Source: Thinopyrum elongatum
Lineage: Eukaryota > Streptophyta > Magnoliopsida > Poales > Poaceae
Assembly: GCA_011799875.1 (NCBI GenBank)
Contig: CM022303.1
Span: 67,139,446 to 67,203,445 of the forward strand
Direction: 5' to 3'
Length of the DNA: 64,000 nucleotides
Shown: positions 1 to 10,326 of the stretch, piece after piece
How the letters are laid out: every line of letters starts with the position of its first letter
Position numbering within the stretch: the first letter of the stretch is position 1
The notes under the pieces: generated by a model
Seen by the model: only the letters and a program-made list of their open reading frames with translations
What the model was told of the DNA's origin: nothing
Database searches by the model: none
Translations under genes and position numbers: made by a program

Positions 1-186
1 TCCAATTTTGACCGGCAAAACATTGCATCGGCTCGGCTCATTCCAGCAACCCGCGGCGCGCGCGCGCGCGTCGTGACGAGGCGTGGCCATGTGGGACTAA
101 ACTTCCCACCACTCCCTTGACAGCATGGGCTCTTAGGGATTTTCTGATATTATTAAATGGGCCTATAGCCCAACTAATATTCAGCA
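1..186 (-). repeat. 3' LTR of Copia 1, partial
   Basis: This matches 5529-5714. It includes a run of alternating C and G at about 55-71, repeated in the other LTR. In the element's sense this is the first 186 bases of the LTR (U3); the rest lies outside the window. Confidence 0.9.
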
Positions 187-203
187 ATCCCCCACCAGAT
201 CCC
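187..203 (-). other. Polypurine tract of Copia 1
   Basis: The minus strand reads GATCTGGTGGGGGAT directly before the LTR start. That is the expected place and base bias for the plus-strand DNA primer. From here to 730 lies the untranslated 3' part of the element, where I see no gene. Confidence 0.7.
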
Positions 204-730
204 GAAGGCCCATGGTATTGTCCTCTGTTCCAAGCTCTGTTTTGATATACCAGTATTTTCAGTGGAGACCGGTTAAGGTTGAACATCCACCTAGAACAAA
301 TAGCTACACTCCTTCACAACTGAACAATGGACTAAGCCTTGAATTGTCAGTTTGGCGTAAAGAAGCTTCACCACATGTCTTACTAGTACTAGGCTGCCGA
401 AGGCTGACCCCTCGGGTGGAGCATATAAGTCACACTCCTGGCCTATTCATGAGCTTACTAGAGATCACCCCAATCTTATAGACTGTGACCAGCAGTCGGG
501 CTCACATAGGTGTGTTCCTCCAAAGATTGCTCTGTAAGATAGCATCTCGCTTACATAAGCTTTGGAACACATTAAGACAATAGTCATCCTACCATACAGT
601 ATCAAGAGTATTGCATCTCCAACGGAGTGGGTCAATATAGTTACTCTCCTCGGTTCACCACTGGCTTGTTTTCCCAGGTCCTACTTCACGGGATCTCCGA
701 TCACATAGGTTGGGTTACCACCATGGCAAC

Positions 731-2662
731 TCATGTGGGTCTCATACCCATCTCCCTCGATGCATTATCTATCACGACACGTGATAGCCCTTTAGTAAAG
801 GGATCTGCCAGATTCTTAGCCGTTTGGATATAATCCAACGCTATCACTCCGGAGTTTCTTAATTTTCTGACAGCTTTTAGTCTCATTCTTATGTGTTTGT
901 TGGACTTCATGTTGTCCTTTGAACTCTTCACCTTGACAATAACTATTTGATTGTCACAGTTCATAAGAATGGCCGGAATCGGCTTCTCAACCACTGGCAA
1001 GTCCATCAAAAGATCTCGAAGCCATTCTGCTTCGCCACCCGATGTGTCTAATGCTGTTAATTCTGCTTCCATTGTCGATCTCGTTAAGATCATTTGCTTG
1101 CAAGACTTCCAGGAAACAGCACCACCTCCAAGAGTAAACATATACCCTGTCGTGGCCTTCATCTCATCAACATCAGAGATCCAATTCGCATCACTATACC
1201 CTTCAAGTACCGACGGGTATCCGGTATAGTGAAGTCCATAGTTCATAGTACCTTTCAAATAGCGCATAACTCTTTCTAAAGCATGCCAATGTACATCACC
1301 CGGTTTGGAAACAAACCGGCTCAGTTTGCTAATAGCAAATGCGATGTCAAGCCTCGTTGCGCTCGCTAGATACATGAGTGAACCAACAATCTGAGAGTAT
1401 CTCAATTGATCTATAGCTGTGCCTTTAGACTTTCGAATCAGCACACTAGAATCATATGGTGTTTGAGATGGTTTGCAGTCCGAATATCCGAAGCGACTCA
1501 ACACCTTCTCAACATAATGGGATTGCAGAAGTGTAATCCCACCCTCATCATCTCTCAATAGCTTGATGTTCAAGATAACATCAGCCACTCCAAGGTCCTT
1601 CATCTCAAAGTTCTGAGATAAGAAGGACTTAACCTCCTCAATCAACTTGAGGCTAGTTCCAAATATCAGTATGTCATCAACATACAAGCACAGTATAACT
1701 CCTTCGCCCCCACCATAGCGATAGTATACACATTTGTCGGCCTCATTAACAACAAAGCCAACAGATGTCAACGTTTCATTAAACTTGTCATGCCATTGCT
1801 TAGGCGCTTGTCTCAGGCCATATAAAGATTTCACCAACCTGCACACCTTTCCTTCCTGACCATCTATCACAAAGCCATCAGGCTGTTGCATGTAGATTTC
1901 CTCCTTTAGCTCTCCGTTTAGGAAAGCCGTCTTAACATCAATCTGATGGATGAGAAGACCATGCGAGGCCGCCAACGAGAGTAATACTCGAATGGTAGTC
2001 AGTCTGGCCACAGGTGAATAAGTGTCGAAGAAATCTTCTTCTTTCTGGGCATAGCCCTTGGCCACAAGCCTAGCCTTATACTTTTCAATCGTACCGTCGG
2101 GCCTAAGCTTCTTCTTGAACACCCATTTACATCCCAATGGTTTGCAACCATAAGGACGTTCAGTAATCTCCCAAGTCCCGTTAGCCATGATGGAATCCAT
2201 CTCGCTATGGACTGCATCCTTCCAGTAGTCAGCTTCTGGAGAGGCATACGCTTCTGAAATAGAAGTGGGATTATCTTCCACGAGGTATATGAGGAAATCA
2301 TCACCAAAGGTCTTTACAGTCCTTTGTCTCTTGCCCCTACCAAGGGTTTCCTCATTATCCTTCTCATGATTTTCATCATGTGTATGTTCAGAATATTCCA
2401 TTGGAATGGCAGGCTCAGGAGTTTTCTCAGATTTCTGTCTAGAAGTGCTTTGCATATCTCTCATGGGAAAAATATCCTCAAAGAATGTAGCATCCTTAGA
2501 CTCCATAATTGTACCGACCTTCATGTCAGGTACCTCAGATTTCACTACTAGAAATCTATAGCCAACGCTATTCATAGCGTAGCCCAAATTAACACAGTCC
2601 ACAGTCTTTGGCCCAAGCTTACGCTTTTTGGGGATCGGCACATTGACTTTCGCCAAGCAGTC
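731..2662 (-). pseudogene. Copia 1 pol, C-terminal part: reverse transcriptase and RNase H
   Basis: Open for about 640 codons in the same frame as the part upstream, from which it is separated by a TGA at 2663-2665. Early residues ([15 protein letters not shown]) are the integrase tail. RT begins near the [20 protein letters not shown] stretch, includes the [12 protein letters not shown] and [12 protein letters not shown] blocks, and has the catalytic LYVDD. RNase H shows GYSDANW, STMEAE and the CDN block, and the end has NKHIRMR and DPFTKGL. No internal stop was seen, so the RT-RH module itself looks intact. The nonsense codon separates it from gag, so it could be made only by readthrough or would need help from another element. 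Confidence 0.9.
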
Positions 2663-3781
2663 TCAAGTACGTAAGTACGAGAGTGTTGTCCTTCTCTTTG
2701 TCCACTTCTCATAAGGATTGATCTCATTATCCTTTGTCGGAACTTTATTCAGGACATGACATGATGTCATTATAGCCTCCCCCCACCATGCCTTGGATAA
2801 ACCCGACGTATCTAACATGGCGTTAACCAAATCAGTTAGAGTACGGTTTTTCCGCTCGGCAACCCCGTTTGACTGGGGTGAGTAGGGAGGCGTCCTCTCG
2901 TGAATAATACCGTGTTCCGCACAAAAGGCACCAAACTCTTTTGAGAAGTACTCTCCACCACGATCTGACCGGACTCGTTTAATTTTCTTTTCAAGTTGAT
3001 TCGCAACTTCTGCCTTATAGATTTTAAAGTAGTGTAGAGCCTCATCTTTAGTATTTAATAGATACACATAGCAATATCTAGTGGAATCATCTATCAATGT
3101 CATGAAGTATTTCTTTCCACCTTTAGTCAACACACCATTCATCTCACAAAGATCAGAATGTATGAGTTCCAGTGGCTCCAATTGTCTCTTCTCTGCTGCC
3201 TTGTGAGGCTTGCGAGGTTGCTTAGATTGCACACACGAATGGCACTTAGAACCTTTGGCTAAAGTGAAACTCGGGATTAAATTCGATTTTGCTAACCGTG
3301 TCATACTACCAAAACCAATGTGACAAAGACGTGAATGCCAAACTTCTGTTTCATTAATACTCAAATGAATATTGTTCACGACTTTATTACAAAAATCAGC
3401 GAGGGAAAAACGGAATAGACCTCCGCATTCATAACCTTTTCCAACAAACAGTCCATATTTCGTAACAATTACTTTATTAGACTCGAATACCAACTTAAAC
3501 CCTTCTCTACATAGAAGGGAACCACTAACGAGATTCTTCTTGATGGCGGGGACATGCTGCACGTTCTTCAGTTGCACGATCCTTCCCGAAGTAAACTTCA
3601 GATCGACCGTGCCAACACCATGAACAGAAGCACTAGTGCCGTTCCCCATCAGTACGGACCCGTTCCCTGTGGCCTGATAAGAAGAAAACAATGAAATGTC
3701 AGCACACACATGAATATTTGCACCTGTGTCAATCCACCAATCGGTAGACTGACAAACTAAAAATACAGTAAACAAATTACC
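2663..3781 (-). pseudogene. Copia 1 pol, N-terminal part: protease and integrase
   Basis: The aspartic protease motif WWIDTGANIH is followed by a GAG pre-integrase region with the zinc-binding pattern H-x-H...C-x2-C (LCHIGFG, CHSCVQSK). The integrase core follows, with HSDLCE, LIDDSTRY, RSDRGGEY and ERTPPYSPQSNGVAERKNRT, so the D-D-E residues are visible. It ends at a TGA (2663-2665) where the family normally has Trp (the block reads YLRT-stop-DC). Two neighbouring G-to-A changes explain this. It is in frame with gag upstream, which ends at a TAA at 3782-3784. Confidence 0.9.
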
Positions 3782-4646
3782 TTACCCAGATGGCCCACTC
3801 TCATTGTTGCTCACAATCATGTTGACAGTCTTGGAGTCCTGTCCTGGCTTCTTGAACTTGTTTGGGCACTTGGCAGCCCAATGTTCATCTGAACCACAAG
3901 TAAAACAGCCACCCTTCTTCTTATCTTTCTTGAAGGTCTTCTTGCCCTTCTTCTTAAACTCGGTATTCTGTTGGACACCATTCTTCCCCTTGGGCTTGTG
4001 GGGGTTGAAGTTCTTCTGCACCACATTGGCGATAGAGGTCCCTTCAGTCCCTTTTCCGTGCGAGTCCTTTGCCCTCGAATTCTGCTCGACACTCAGATGA
4101 CCAATGACATTCTCAACTGAGAATTCACGCCTCTGATGTTTTAGAGTAGTGGCAAAGTTTCTCCAGGAATTGGGTAACTTAGCGATAATGCAACCCGCGA
4201 CAAATTTGCCCGGCAGCACACACTTGAGAAGCTCAAGCTCCTTAGCAATGCACTGTATCTCATGAGCCTGTTCCAATACAGAACGGTTTTCGACCATTTT
4301 GTAATCGTGGAACTGCTCCATAATATACATCTCGCTCCCAGCATCCGTTGCGCCGAATTTAGATTCGAGCACCTCCCATAAGTCCTTGGCAACCCACATA
4401 TGTAAGTATGCATCAACCAGCTTATCTCCGATCACGCTTAGAACACATCCAACAAAGACGACGGTGGCCTCCCTGAACGCCTTCTCCTGTTCAGGAGCGA
4501 TCGTTCCCGTGGGAGTAACACCGGCGACCCAGAACACGTTCATCGCCGTGAGCCATAAGACGGTTTTGGTCTGCCAACGCTTAAAGTACGTCCCCGTAAA
4601 TGGGGCTGGTTTCAGTGCAGCAGCAAAACCATGGATCGAAAATTGC
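3782..4646 (-). pseudogene. Copia 1 gag, main exon
   Basis: Gag capsid-nucleocapsid of Copia type: a UBN2-like region (LVDAYLHMWVAKDLWEVLESKF, here cited by its ends L and F) about residues 60-200, then a Lys-rich stretch and one CCHC zinc knuckle, C-FT-C-GSDEH-WAAK-C. The reading frame is open back past 4646, where TGTAG|G makes a good splice acceptor. Joining to the exon at 4969-4860 keeps the frame. It ends with a TAA at 3782-3784, two codons into what would otherwise be continuous gag-pol. Open sequence extends to 4687, but I take 4646 as the exon edge because of the splice signal. Confidence 0.82.
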
Positions 4647-4859
4647 CTACACAAATTAGGTTTTTGGATTGTTGAGAAATTAAGCAATTGTTCGATTAAT
4701 TTAATCTAATAATAAATCATGAACATGACATAGGCAGTGCTAATGACATACTGAATTTTGATGATGTACGCACGTACTAGGCAGATAGTAGAAATATCTA
4801 CGCAAACCACTAGTACTGCACACATGAAAATAAACAGGAGTGGGGTAAATGTGTCATAC

Positions 4860-4969
4860 CCTCCAGCAGGCCAGTCGGCCGTAGCAGCAGCGGAGGCGTT
4901 GGCCTCGTCGGCGATCGTCTTGTCAGCAGCAGCCTTCTCGGCAGCCACGCGATCGGCGTCAGTGCTCAT
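4860..4969 (-). CDS. Copia 1 gag, predicted first exon
   Basis: It starts at an ATG at 4969 and reads MSTDADRVAAEKAAADKT..., an Ala/Asp-rich N-terminus, up to GG|GTATG at 4860/4859. A donor there and an acceptor at 4648-4647 would remove 213 bases (4859-4647) and join GG to G-CAA in frame with gag. Without splicing the frame ends at 4706 after a hydrophobic, non-gag sequence. The intron is inferred from splice consensus and frame only. Confidence 0.6.
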
Positions 4970-5233
4970 GGTGAAGACGAAGGTGACGCGGAAGTAGTCG
5001 ACGTAGAGGAAGTAGTCGAAAGAAGCGAGCAGTCGCGTAGGAGACGCTCCCCAAAAACCTAATCGCCTCTCTCCCGTACAGGATCTGGAGAAGCGGGGTT
5101 TCGGAGGCCTGCTCTCCCGTCAGCCGTGTACGCGGTAGACGGGATGGGATCACCGAAGGCAGCAGCAGTGAAAGGAACGACCGAGGAGCAGTGGAGGTGT
5201 GAAGTGTTCTATTTGGCTGGGCTGTGATGCCTC

Positions 5234-5243
5234 ATATATATAA
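5234..5243 (-). promoter_or_regulatory. TATA box of Copia 1 5' LTR
   Basis: The minus strand reads TTATATATATGAG. It lies about 265 bases upstream of the gag ATG and just downstream, in element sense, of the 35-base repeats, which is the normal layout U3 enhancer - TATA - leader. Confidence 0.6.
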
Positions 5244-5275
5244 CCAGTCGGGTAGGAGAATGGTCCAGTAATAAA

Positions 5276-5450
5276 CACGTTTAATGGCAGGCGTTTCATC
5301 TCCATAAAAACACGTTTAATGGCAGACGTTTCATCTCCATAAAAACACGTTTAATGACAGACGTTTCATCTCCATAAAAACACGTTTAATGACAGACATT
5401 TCATCTCCATAAAAACACGTTTAATGACAGATGTTTCCATCTTCACAATA
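5276..5450. repeat. Five 35-base tandem repeats in the Copia 1 LTR
   Basis: The block CACGTTTAATG recurs exactly every 35 bases at 5276, 5311, 5346, 5381 and 5416. The first four units end with TTTCATCTCCATAAAAA and the last is degenerate. Each unit starts with a CACGT core. The array sits immediately upstream of the TATA box in element sense. Confidence 0.92.
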
Positions 5451-5528
5451 AAACGTATTTATTATGGACGTTTCCATTTCCGCAATGAATATGACCTCTC
5501 GTATTCATTTTGTGTCTGTAATGGACTC

Positions 5529-5714
5529 TCCAATTTTGACCGGCAAAACATTGCATCGGCTCGGCTCATTCCCGCAACCCGCGGCGCGCGCGCGCGCGTC
5601 GTGACGAGGCGTGGCCATGTGGGACTAAACTTCCCACCACTCCCTTGACAGCATGGGCTCTTAGGGATTTTCTGATATTATTAAATGGGCCTATAGCCCA
5701 ACTAATATTCAGCA
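5529..5714 (-). repeat. 5' LTR of Copia 1, outer part
   Basis: Direct copy of 1-186. The LTR must extend inward past the 35-base repeats and TATA box, to somewhere before the gag ATG at 4969. The exact inner edge cannot be set because the matching part of the left LTR is outside the window. Confidence 0.88.
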
Positions 5715-6249
5715 GAACATACGTAACGTTGCTGCAGTTTGAAGGAAAATGACTTATAAACGGCCTATGTATAATATGCAATTCTACGAATCACTTCATG
5801 TTTGGGGTATGAAATTGTGGAACAGAGCAAATGAACAAACAAAGATAGGTAGCCATGTTTTTTTCCAAGTTATATGATGTACCAAGCAATTAATATATAG
5901 AGGGGAATTGCGTTTATGAAAAAAAGCAAGATGTGAATATGTGATGTTATTTTAGCTTAATTTTGGTCTCAAGTATACTTCATGTCCGAAGTTGTTTTGT
6001 TTATATTGGCCGGCATACCATACTTTTTATCTTTATCCTGATAGCTCAGTAGCTCCAAAGTGTCATGCTGGAGAAGCTATATGCAAATTGAAAAGAAAAG
6101 GAAGTCTAATAGAAATATAATGTATTTAAAGTTAAAAGATCTGGAATTCTGAAAAAAGTACAGCTAGTAGAAGTATCTAGAAACTGTGCTATTTTGTAGT
6201 CTGATTGTATGCTAGACTGCTAGTGCTATATTGGAGATGCTAGATATTA
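5715..6249. other. AT-rich low-copy DNA, no gene seen
   Basis: No coding region, repeat or element edge that I recognise. It lies between the Copia 1 LTR and the Stowaway MITE, and is probably intron or flank of the ASCC1-like fragment. Confidence 0.5.
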
Positions 6250-6372
6250 CTCCCTCTGTCCCAAAATTCTTGTCTTAGATTCATTTAGATACGGATGTAT
6301 CTAATACTAAAACGTGACTTGATACATCCGTATTTAGACAAATCTAAGATAAGAATTTTGAAACGGAGGGAG
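6250..6372. mobile_element. Stowaway MITE (Tc1/mariner type)
   Basis: A 123-base element with inverted ends CTCCCTCTGTCCCAAAATTC and its complement (GAATTTTGAAACGGAGGGAG), flanked by TA on both sides (6248-6249 and 6373-6374). The inner part also folds back (GATACGGATGTATC... and GATACATCCGTATTTAGAC). This is the classic Triticeae Stowaway structure. It has no coding capacity and depends on a mariner transposase elsewhere. Confidence 0.95.
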
Positions 6373-6455
6373 TATTAATATTGTTCTGTGCATTTCGAAA
6401 TTACAATGTTTTTGTTCCATTCAGGCATTGAACTGCTCTTATTAATTTCCTACAG

Positions 6456-6712
6456 AGTTCGGCATTGACAAGTCAATATTCATAAAACCCAAAACGTTCC
6501 ACCTAATAGTTCTTATGTTGAAGTTGTGGAATAAGGATCGTATAGCCCAGGCTTCTGATATCCTCCAGGTATTGTCATTTCATGTAAGATACGATTTTAT
6601 TGGATGACAATAGGAAGAAATGTAATTGACTGTCTTGTCAATGCAGTCAGTGTCTTCCCAGGTAAATGATGCTTTGGAAAACCGACCTATCTCCATGCAA
6701 CTTAGGGGTCTG
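6456..6712 (+). pseudogene. ASCC1-like gene fragment, two exons
   Basis: Exon 6456-6568 follows a CCTACAG acceptor and encodes FGIDKSIFIKPKTFHLIVLM and more, ending in DILQ before a GT. Exon 6647-6712 follows an ATGCAG acceptor and encodes SVSSQVNDALENRPISMQL... before GTAAGT. Phases match and no stop is present. This is the AKAP7/2H-phosphoesterase-like part of plant ASCC1 (activating signal cointegrator complex subunit 1). The family's H-x-T motif appears here as HLI, so a catalytic-type Thr is replaced. I find no earlier or later exons within the window, so it is a fragment, perhaps split by Copia 1. The family call is from memory. Confidence 0.68.
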
Positions 6713-8075
6713 GTAAGTTTCCTTTAGAGCTGGAAAGATTTTATCATCGAACAGTTGCCTTTTGTATCCCCACGGGAAGCTGATTTATATTCTGTTTTCT
6801 CCTGGGTGCGTCTCATAGAAAATGTAGCAGCAAGTGGGATTACACACGGTGAAAGGTTTGCTTCGCCTAGTTCAAAGTTAGCATGATATACCAAAAGCAA
6901 GTCATAGGAATAGTTGAGGATAACTAATTCATATGATTATTCTACAGCATAAGGTGATAGTAGTAGATTATATAGTAGACTACATATAAATAGCTTTGCC
7001 TGAATGCCTTTCATATAAGGCTTCCCGACATGTTGTGATGTAAGGATCTGCTAATGGAAATACAATGTTAGTTAAGAGTGTGTTTCATGGAGAATGAGAA
7101 TATAATTTATGCACTGACCTTCTCAAAGCTTATGGACAGTGAGTGGTCTCAAGGCAGAACAATATATCAAACTTGCCAAATAAACAGACTTGCCAAATAT
7201 AATTTATGCACTGACCCTATCCGTAGGAAAAATAAACCACATTCATCTAATTGGATATTAAGTAAACATGGCTGCATGTTTGCATATAATCTAATTGAAT
7301 TTTAAGGAGGACGACAAAATGCATGTGTGTGGCCATGACGCCCATGTTTCCATGGTGTTCAGTGCTACCAAGAAGAAAACTAACAAAACTGGAAAGTAGC
7401 TGAACCTGGGGGGAGGTTGAGGATGAAATCTTCGTCGCTGCACGCCAGAGAGCAGTGGGGGTAAGACAATGCTTATGTTTATAGAAAATGTGCACTCTTT
7501 AAATGCATGTATATATAGCACTTTTTAGGGGAATAAAGGGTGCTTTTCAAATTGCTACAGGAAAGTAGTAAAAAATGGAGCCAGCTCATAAATACATTTA
7601 TGGGCAGAAACATATATACATAGATGGAACACATAAAGATAAGGAATGCATCTATCAAGTACATGGAAACCCAGATCACTGCCCCGTGGAGTATCCAGCT
7701 ACACAGTAACGGTATTGGAATTCAGAAATTGTATGAGATGTACCACACCACCAGTGAAATGCTAGGTCACTTACATTGCTTGGATTTGGATGTGCACAAC
7801 ATCATTCAGTAGAGATTTTTCCGCACAATATACTTATCAGCTAAGAATCTTGGAAAATGGAGATCCAATCCCATAACCTAGCAAATCATCAAACAATATC
7901 AGGAAGGAAAATAGGAGAAATCAAAGGATAAGTATATTGACCAAACCTAGGAAGTGTGTGACTGGCGAGGACGAAAATACCTACAAACATCACCAACGCC
8001 AACCCTGGCTACTGCAGTCGGCGGCGCAACGTCTCTTGCCAACCAAACCAACATGGGAAACAAGAATGAAATTAG
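6713..8075. other. Low-copy DNA without a recognisable gene
   Basis: AT-rich sequence. A 21-base segment AATATAATTTATGCACTGACC occurs twice, near 7098 and 7198. I see no element edge and no further ASCC1-like exon. The short open frames have no recognisable protein. Confidence 0.5.
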
Positions 8076-8258
8076 ATGGAAAGGGGAGCTGAATTAGGCA
8101 GGAGGAACTCACGTGGGGAGGTGCATCCAGAAGGGACGAGGGTGACATCCTGGTCCTTCTTCGATGCGTCTTGGCGGGGCGACAATGACGGAGCCGTCTG
8201 GCACTCTCCCACCCGCATCCGCCGCCCCGCTGCTTCTGCCCGTCTGCACCAGGCTCAC

Positions 8259-8590
8259 CTCGAGCCGGCCGCCGCCATGGAGCCTAAGCGACGGGTTGTG
8301 GTTCTGGGAGGAGGAGAAACGCGAAGGGGAGTTGGGCTCGATGATCGGAGGGATGCGCGCCGCGGCAGGGGTGTGGCGAGGAGGAAGGAGAGGTGCGGCG
8401 GCTCTGACGACGAGGAGGAAGGAGGGGTACGGCGGCTCTGGCGGCTATTGTCGGGATTGGGGAAGGGTTTGCCACCAGCACAGGGGCGACGCCTCGCACG
8501 AGGGACCCAACGCGCGGCGCTTGCATGTTCAGTTGTCAGCAGTGCGTTGGCCACACGAACCCAACATCGATCGAACATAATGCAACTGAC
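8259..8590 (-). other. Possible first exon and 5' UTR of an unknown gene
   Basis: A GC-rich block rich in CTCC and CCG on the minus strand. An ATG at 8278 begins MAAAGS and runs into CTCGAG|GTGAGC at 8259/8258, a strong donor consensus. The pyrimidine-rich sequence upstream resembles a cereal 5' UTR. A downstream acceptor-like CTGCAG and a donor-like TAG|GTATTT near 8010-7980 could bound a second exon, but I cannot recognise a product. It may equally be a truncated or fortuitous structure. Confidence 0.25.
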
Positions 8591-9401
8591 CACTGGCCCC
8601 GCCCCTCAACACGGGCCCAGCATCAGTGGCCTTGTAAAACTAAACGAAAGGCACCGGACGACCTGGAGAAATGACGCGTGAGTGGACGCGGCAGTGCGTG
8701 GAGGTCAGCCTCGGCACGACGCGCGCAGGAACCCAACAACTCTCTCCAACGCCGGCATAATTGAAGCGACATGGATTGCAGGAAGCCCACCAACCGACGT
8801 GTCGGACCATCAGCAATCCGGCCCACCTATCATTGTGTGGTAGCAAGACACGGGTGTGCACGCGTCGGCTCACTCCCTTTCTTGCATGCATCACACCGCC
8901 CCACGCCTTTCTGCCCATGCGCTCCCACCGAGAAACATTTGCACGGACGTAACACGGAGGAAAACAACAGAAACTCGCTTACACGTGGGACCAACGGCCA
9001 TCTTGGCCCATTCGTCATTGCATGGAAGGGTAGCGGCGGGTTTAGACGTGTCATTCTAGCCGGCTGCCGAGCCAGAGGCGCGCGCTAGCCCGCGATGCGC
9101 GATGCGACACACGCACGCGGCGCGCAAGGAGAGGCTGCCCGTGACCCAAAAATAACTGACCCAGCTAATAGCGCAGGAGGCTGAGCCCACAGGTCATCGC
9201 CCCAACAAACTCACCACGCAGTCAAAGCGAGACAGATGAATTTCCATCGAGCATCCAACGGTCAGCAGCGAAAAAAGGACCTCGTTGACCAGGATCGAAC
9301 GGCCAGGAAGGATGCAAATCGGGGGAGCATCCTCCATGCGAGTTGCCCAGCCTCATTATTGGTTTAAATGTAGGTGTAGCTAGTTCATAACTTCATACTA
9401 T
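8591..9401. other. GC-rich flank upstream of the CACTA, no gene seen
   Basis: A mixture of GC-rich sequence and cereal-promoter-like motifs. It could be the promoter side of the candidate first exon at 8259-8590. It ends at the CACTA terminus at 9402. Confidence 0.35.
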
Positions 9402-9680
9402 CACTAGCAGAAAAACGACCTTATGTTCACCTCATTAGTCCCGGTTTGACTACGGCCCGGGACTAATGTGACCATTAGTCCCGGTTCCAACGGTTAAGGC
9501 AGGGGCATCATTAGTCTTGGTTTGTGTTGAACCTCTAGTCCCGATTTGTGACACGAACCGGGACTAAACTTGTGTCAGGCTTGGGCCCCCACGAGCACAT
9601 TTAGTCCCGGTTCGTGTCACAAACTGGGACTAGAGGTGCACCTTTAGTCCCAGTTTGTATAACCAACTGGGACTAAAGAG
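9402..9680 (+). repeat. CACTA terminal and subterminal repeats
   Basis: CACTA terminus followed by at least eight direct and inverted copies of TTAGTCCCGGTT or its complement AACCGGGACTAA, in pairs separated by short spacers. Such units bind the TNPA-type protein in En/Spm elements. Confidence 0.9.
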
Positions 9681-9682
9681 AT

Positions 9683-9698
9683 CACTATATATATAGTG
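9683..9698 (+). promoter_or_regulatory. TATA box of CACTA gene 1 inside a perfect palindrome
   Basis: CACTATATATATAGTG reads the same on both strands. It sits right after the last subterminal repeat and before a pyrimidine-rich leader (CTCTCTGTTTTTCCCC...), so it is a plausible promoter for the downstream exons. Confidence 0.55.
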
Positions 9699-10326
9699 CT
9701 TCGTCCAGCCCGAGCCGAAGCTCTCTGTTTTTCCCCTTACCTCTCCTCTCTGTTCTTCCCCTCTTGCTCGAGCTCACCTCCATTTTTGCCAAAATTTGTC
9801 AAGATTTGAAGGCACCCCATCCATCCAAGTGTTCACAAAGGTTAGCAACTTTGTCCTTTCATCTCTCATTGCTAGATTAGCTCTTGCAATGCTCTATAAG
9901 TATATTGATTTGTGGGTTTTAGTTTGAGAGTAATTATATGTGGTAGTTTATTTGATTTATATGCAATTTGAGCTCAAATTAACTTCTTACTTTGCATATG
10001 TAGGTGTGGTTTACTTAGTGCCTTCCCGTCCCCGTCCTAACCACCGTCGATCGCTCGCACCGTCCCGTCGCCGGCACCACCTTGGTGAGCCTCTTGTTCT
10101 TATCCTTTTTATAAATAAAAAAAATCATGTTTGTGTGATTTAGATAGTTACTTGTATAATTTTCTTATCCATACATATACATAGTGGCATGGTTTTGATA
10201 TCCGTCCCCGTCGGCCCTCGTCCGGTTTATGATTCGGATGTGGTATATTCTATTTTAATACTATTTGTTGCATTTCGTGTTTATGACAATTGTGCCCATC
10301 AAATTGACATAGATATTTTTATTTAG

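Larger units (their letters stand above)
1..5714 (-). mobile_element. Copia LTR retrotransposon 1 (left end cut by window)
   Basis: Positions 1-186 and 5529-5714 are direct copies differing by about one base, and both end in CAGCA, the complement of an LTR start TGCTG. A purine-rich tract in the minus sense lies just inside the left copy. Between the LTRs, minus-strand gag, protease, integrase, reverse transcriptase and RNase H come in the order PR-INT-RT-RH, which defines Ty1/Copia. The left LTR runs off the window, so the left target duplication cannot be read. I could not find a tRNA-iMet primer site, so the inner edge of the 5' LTR is undefined. The near identity of the LTR copies suggests a fairly recent insertion despite the stops in pol. 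Confidence 0.93.

Noticed and set aside
5276..5450. CRISPR-like array
   Set aside because: The 35-base units abut with no unique spacers, and they lie in an LTR of a plant retrotransposon.
8076..8681. 201-codon open frame on the plus strand
   Set aside because: Low-complexity Arg/Gly-rich translation in a GC-rich block, with competing frames on both strands and no recognisable domain.
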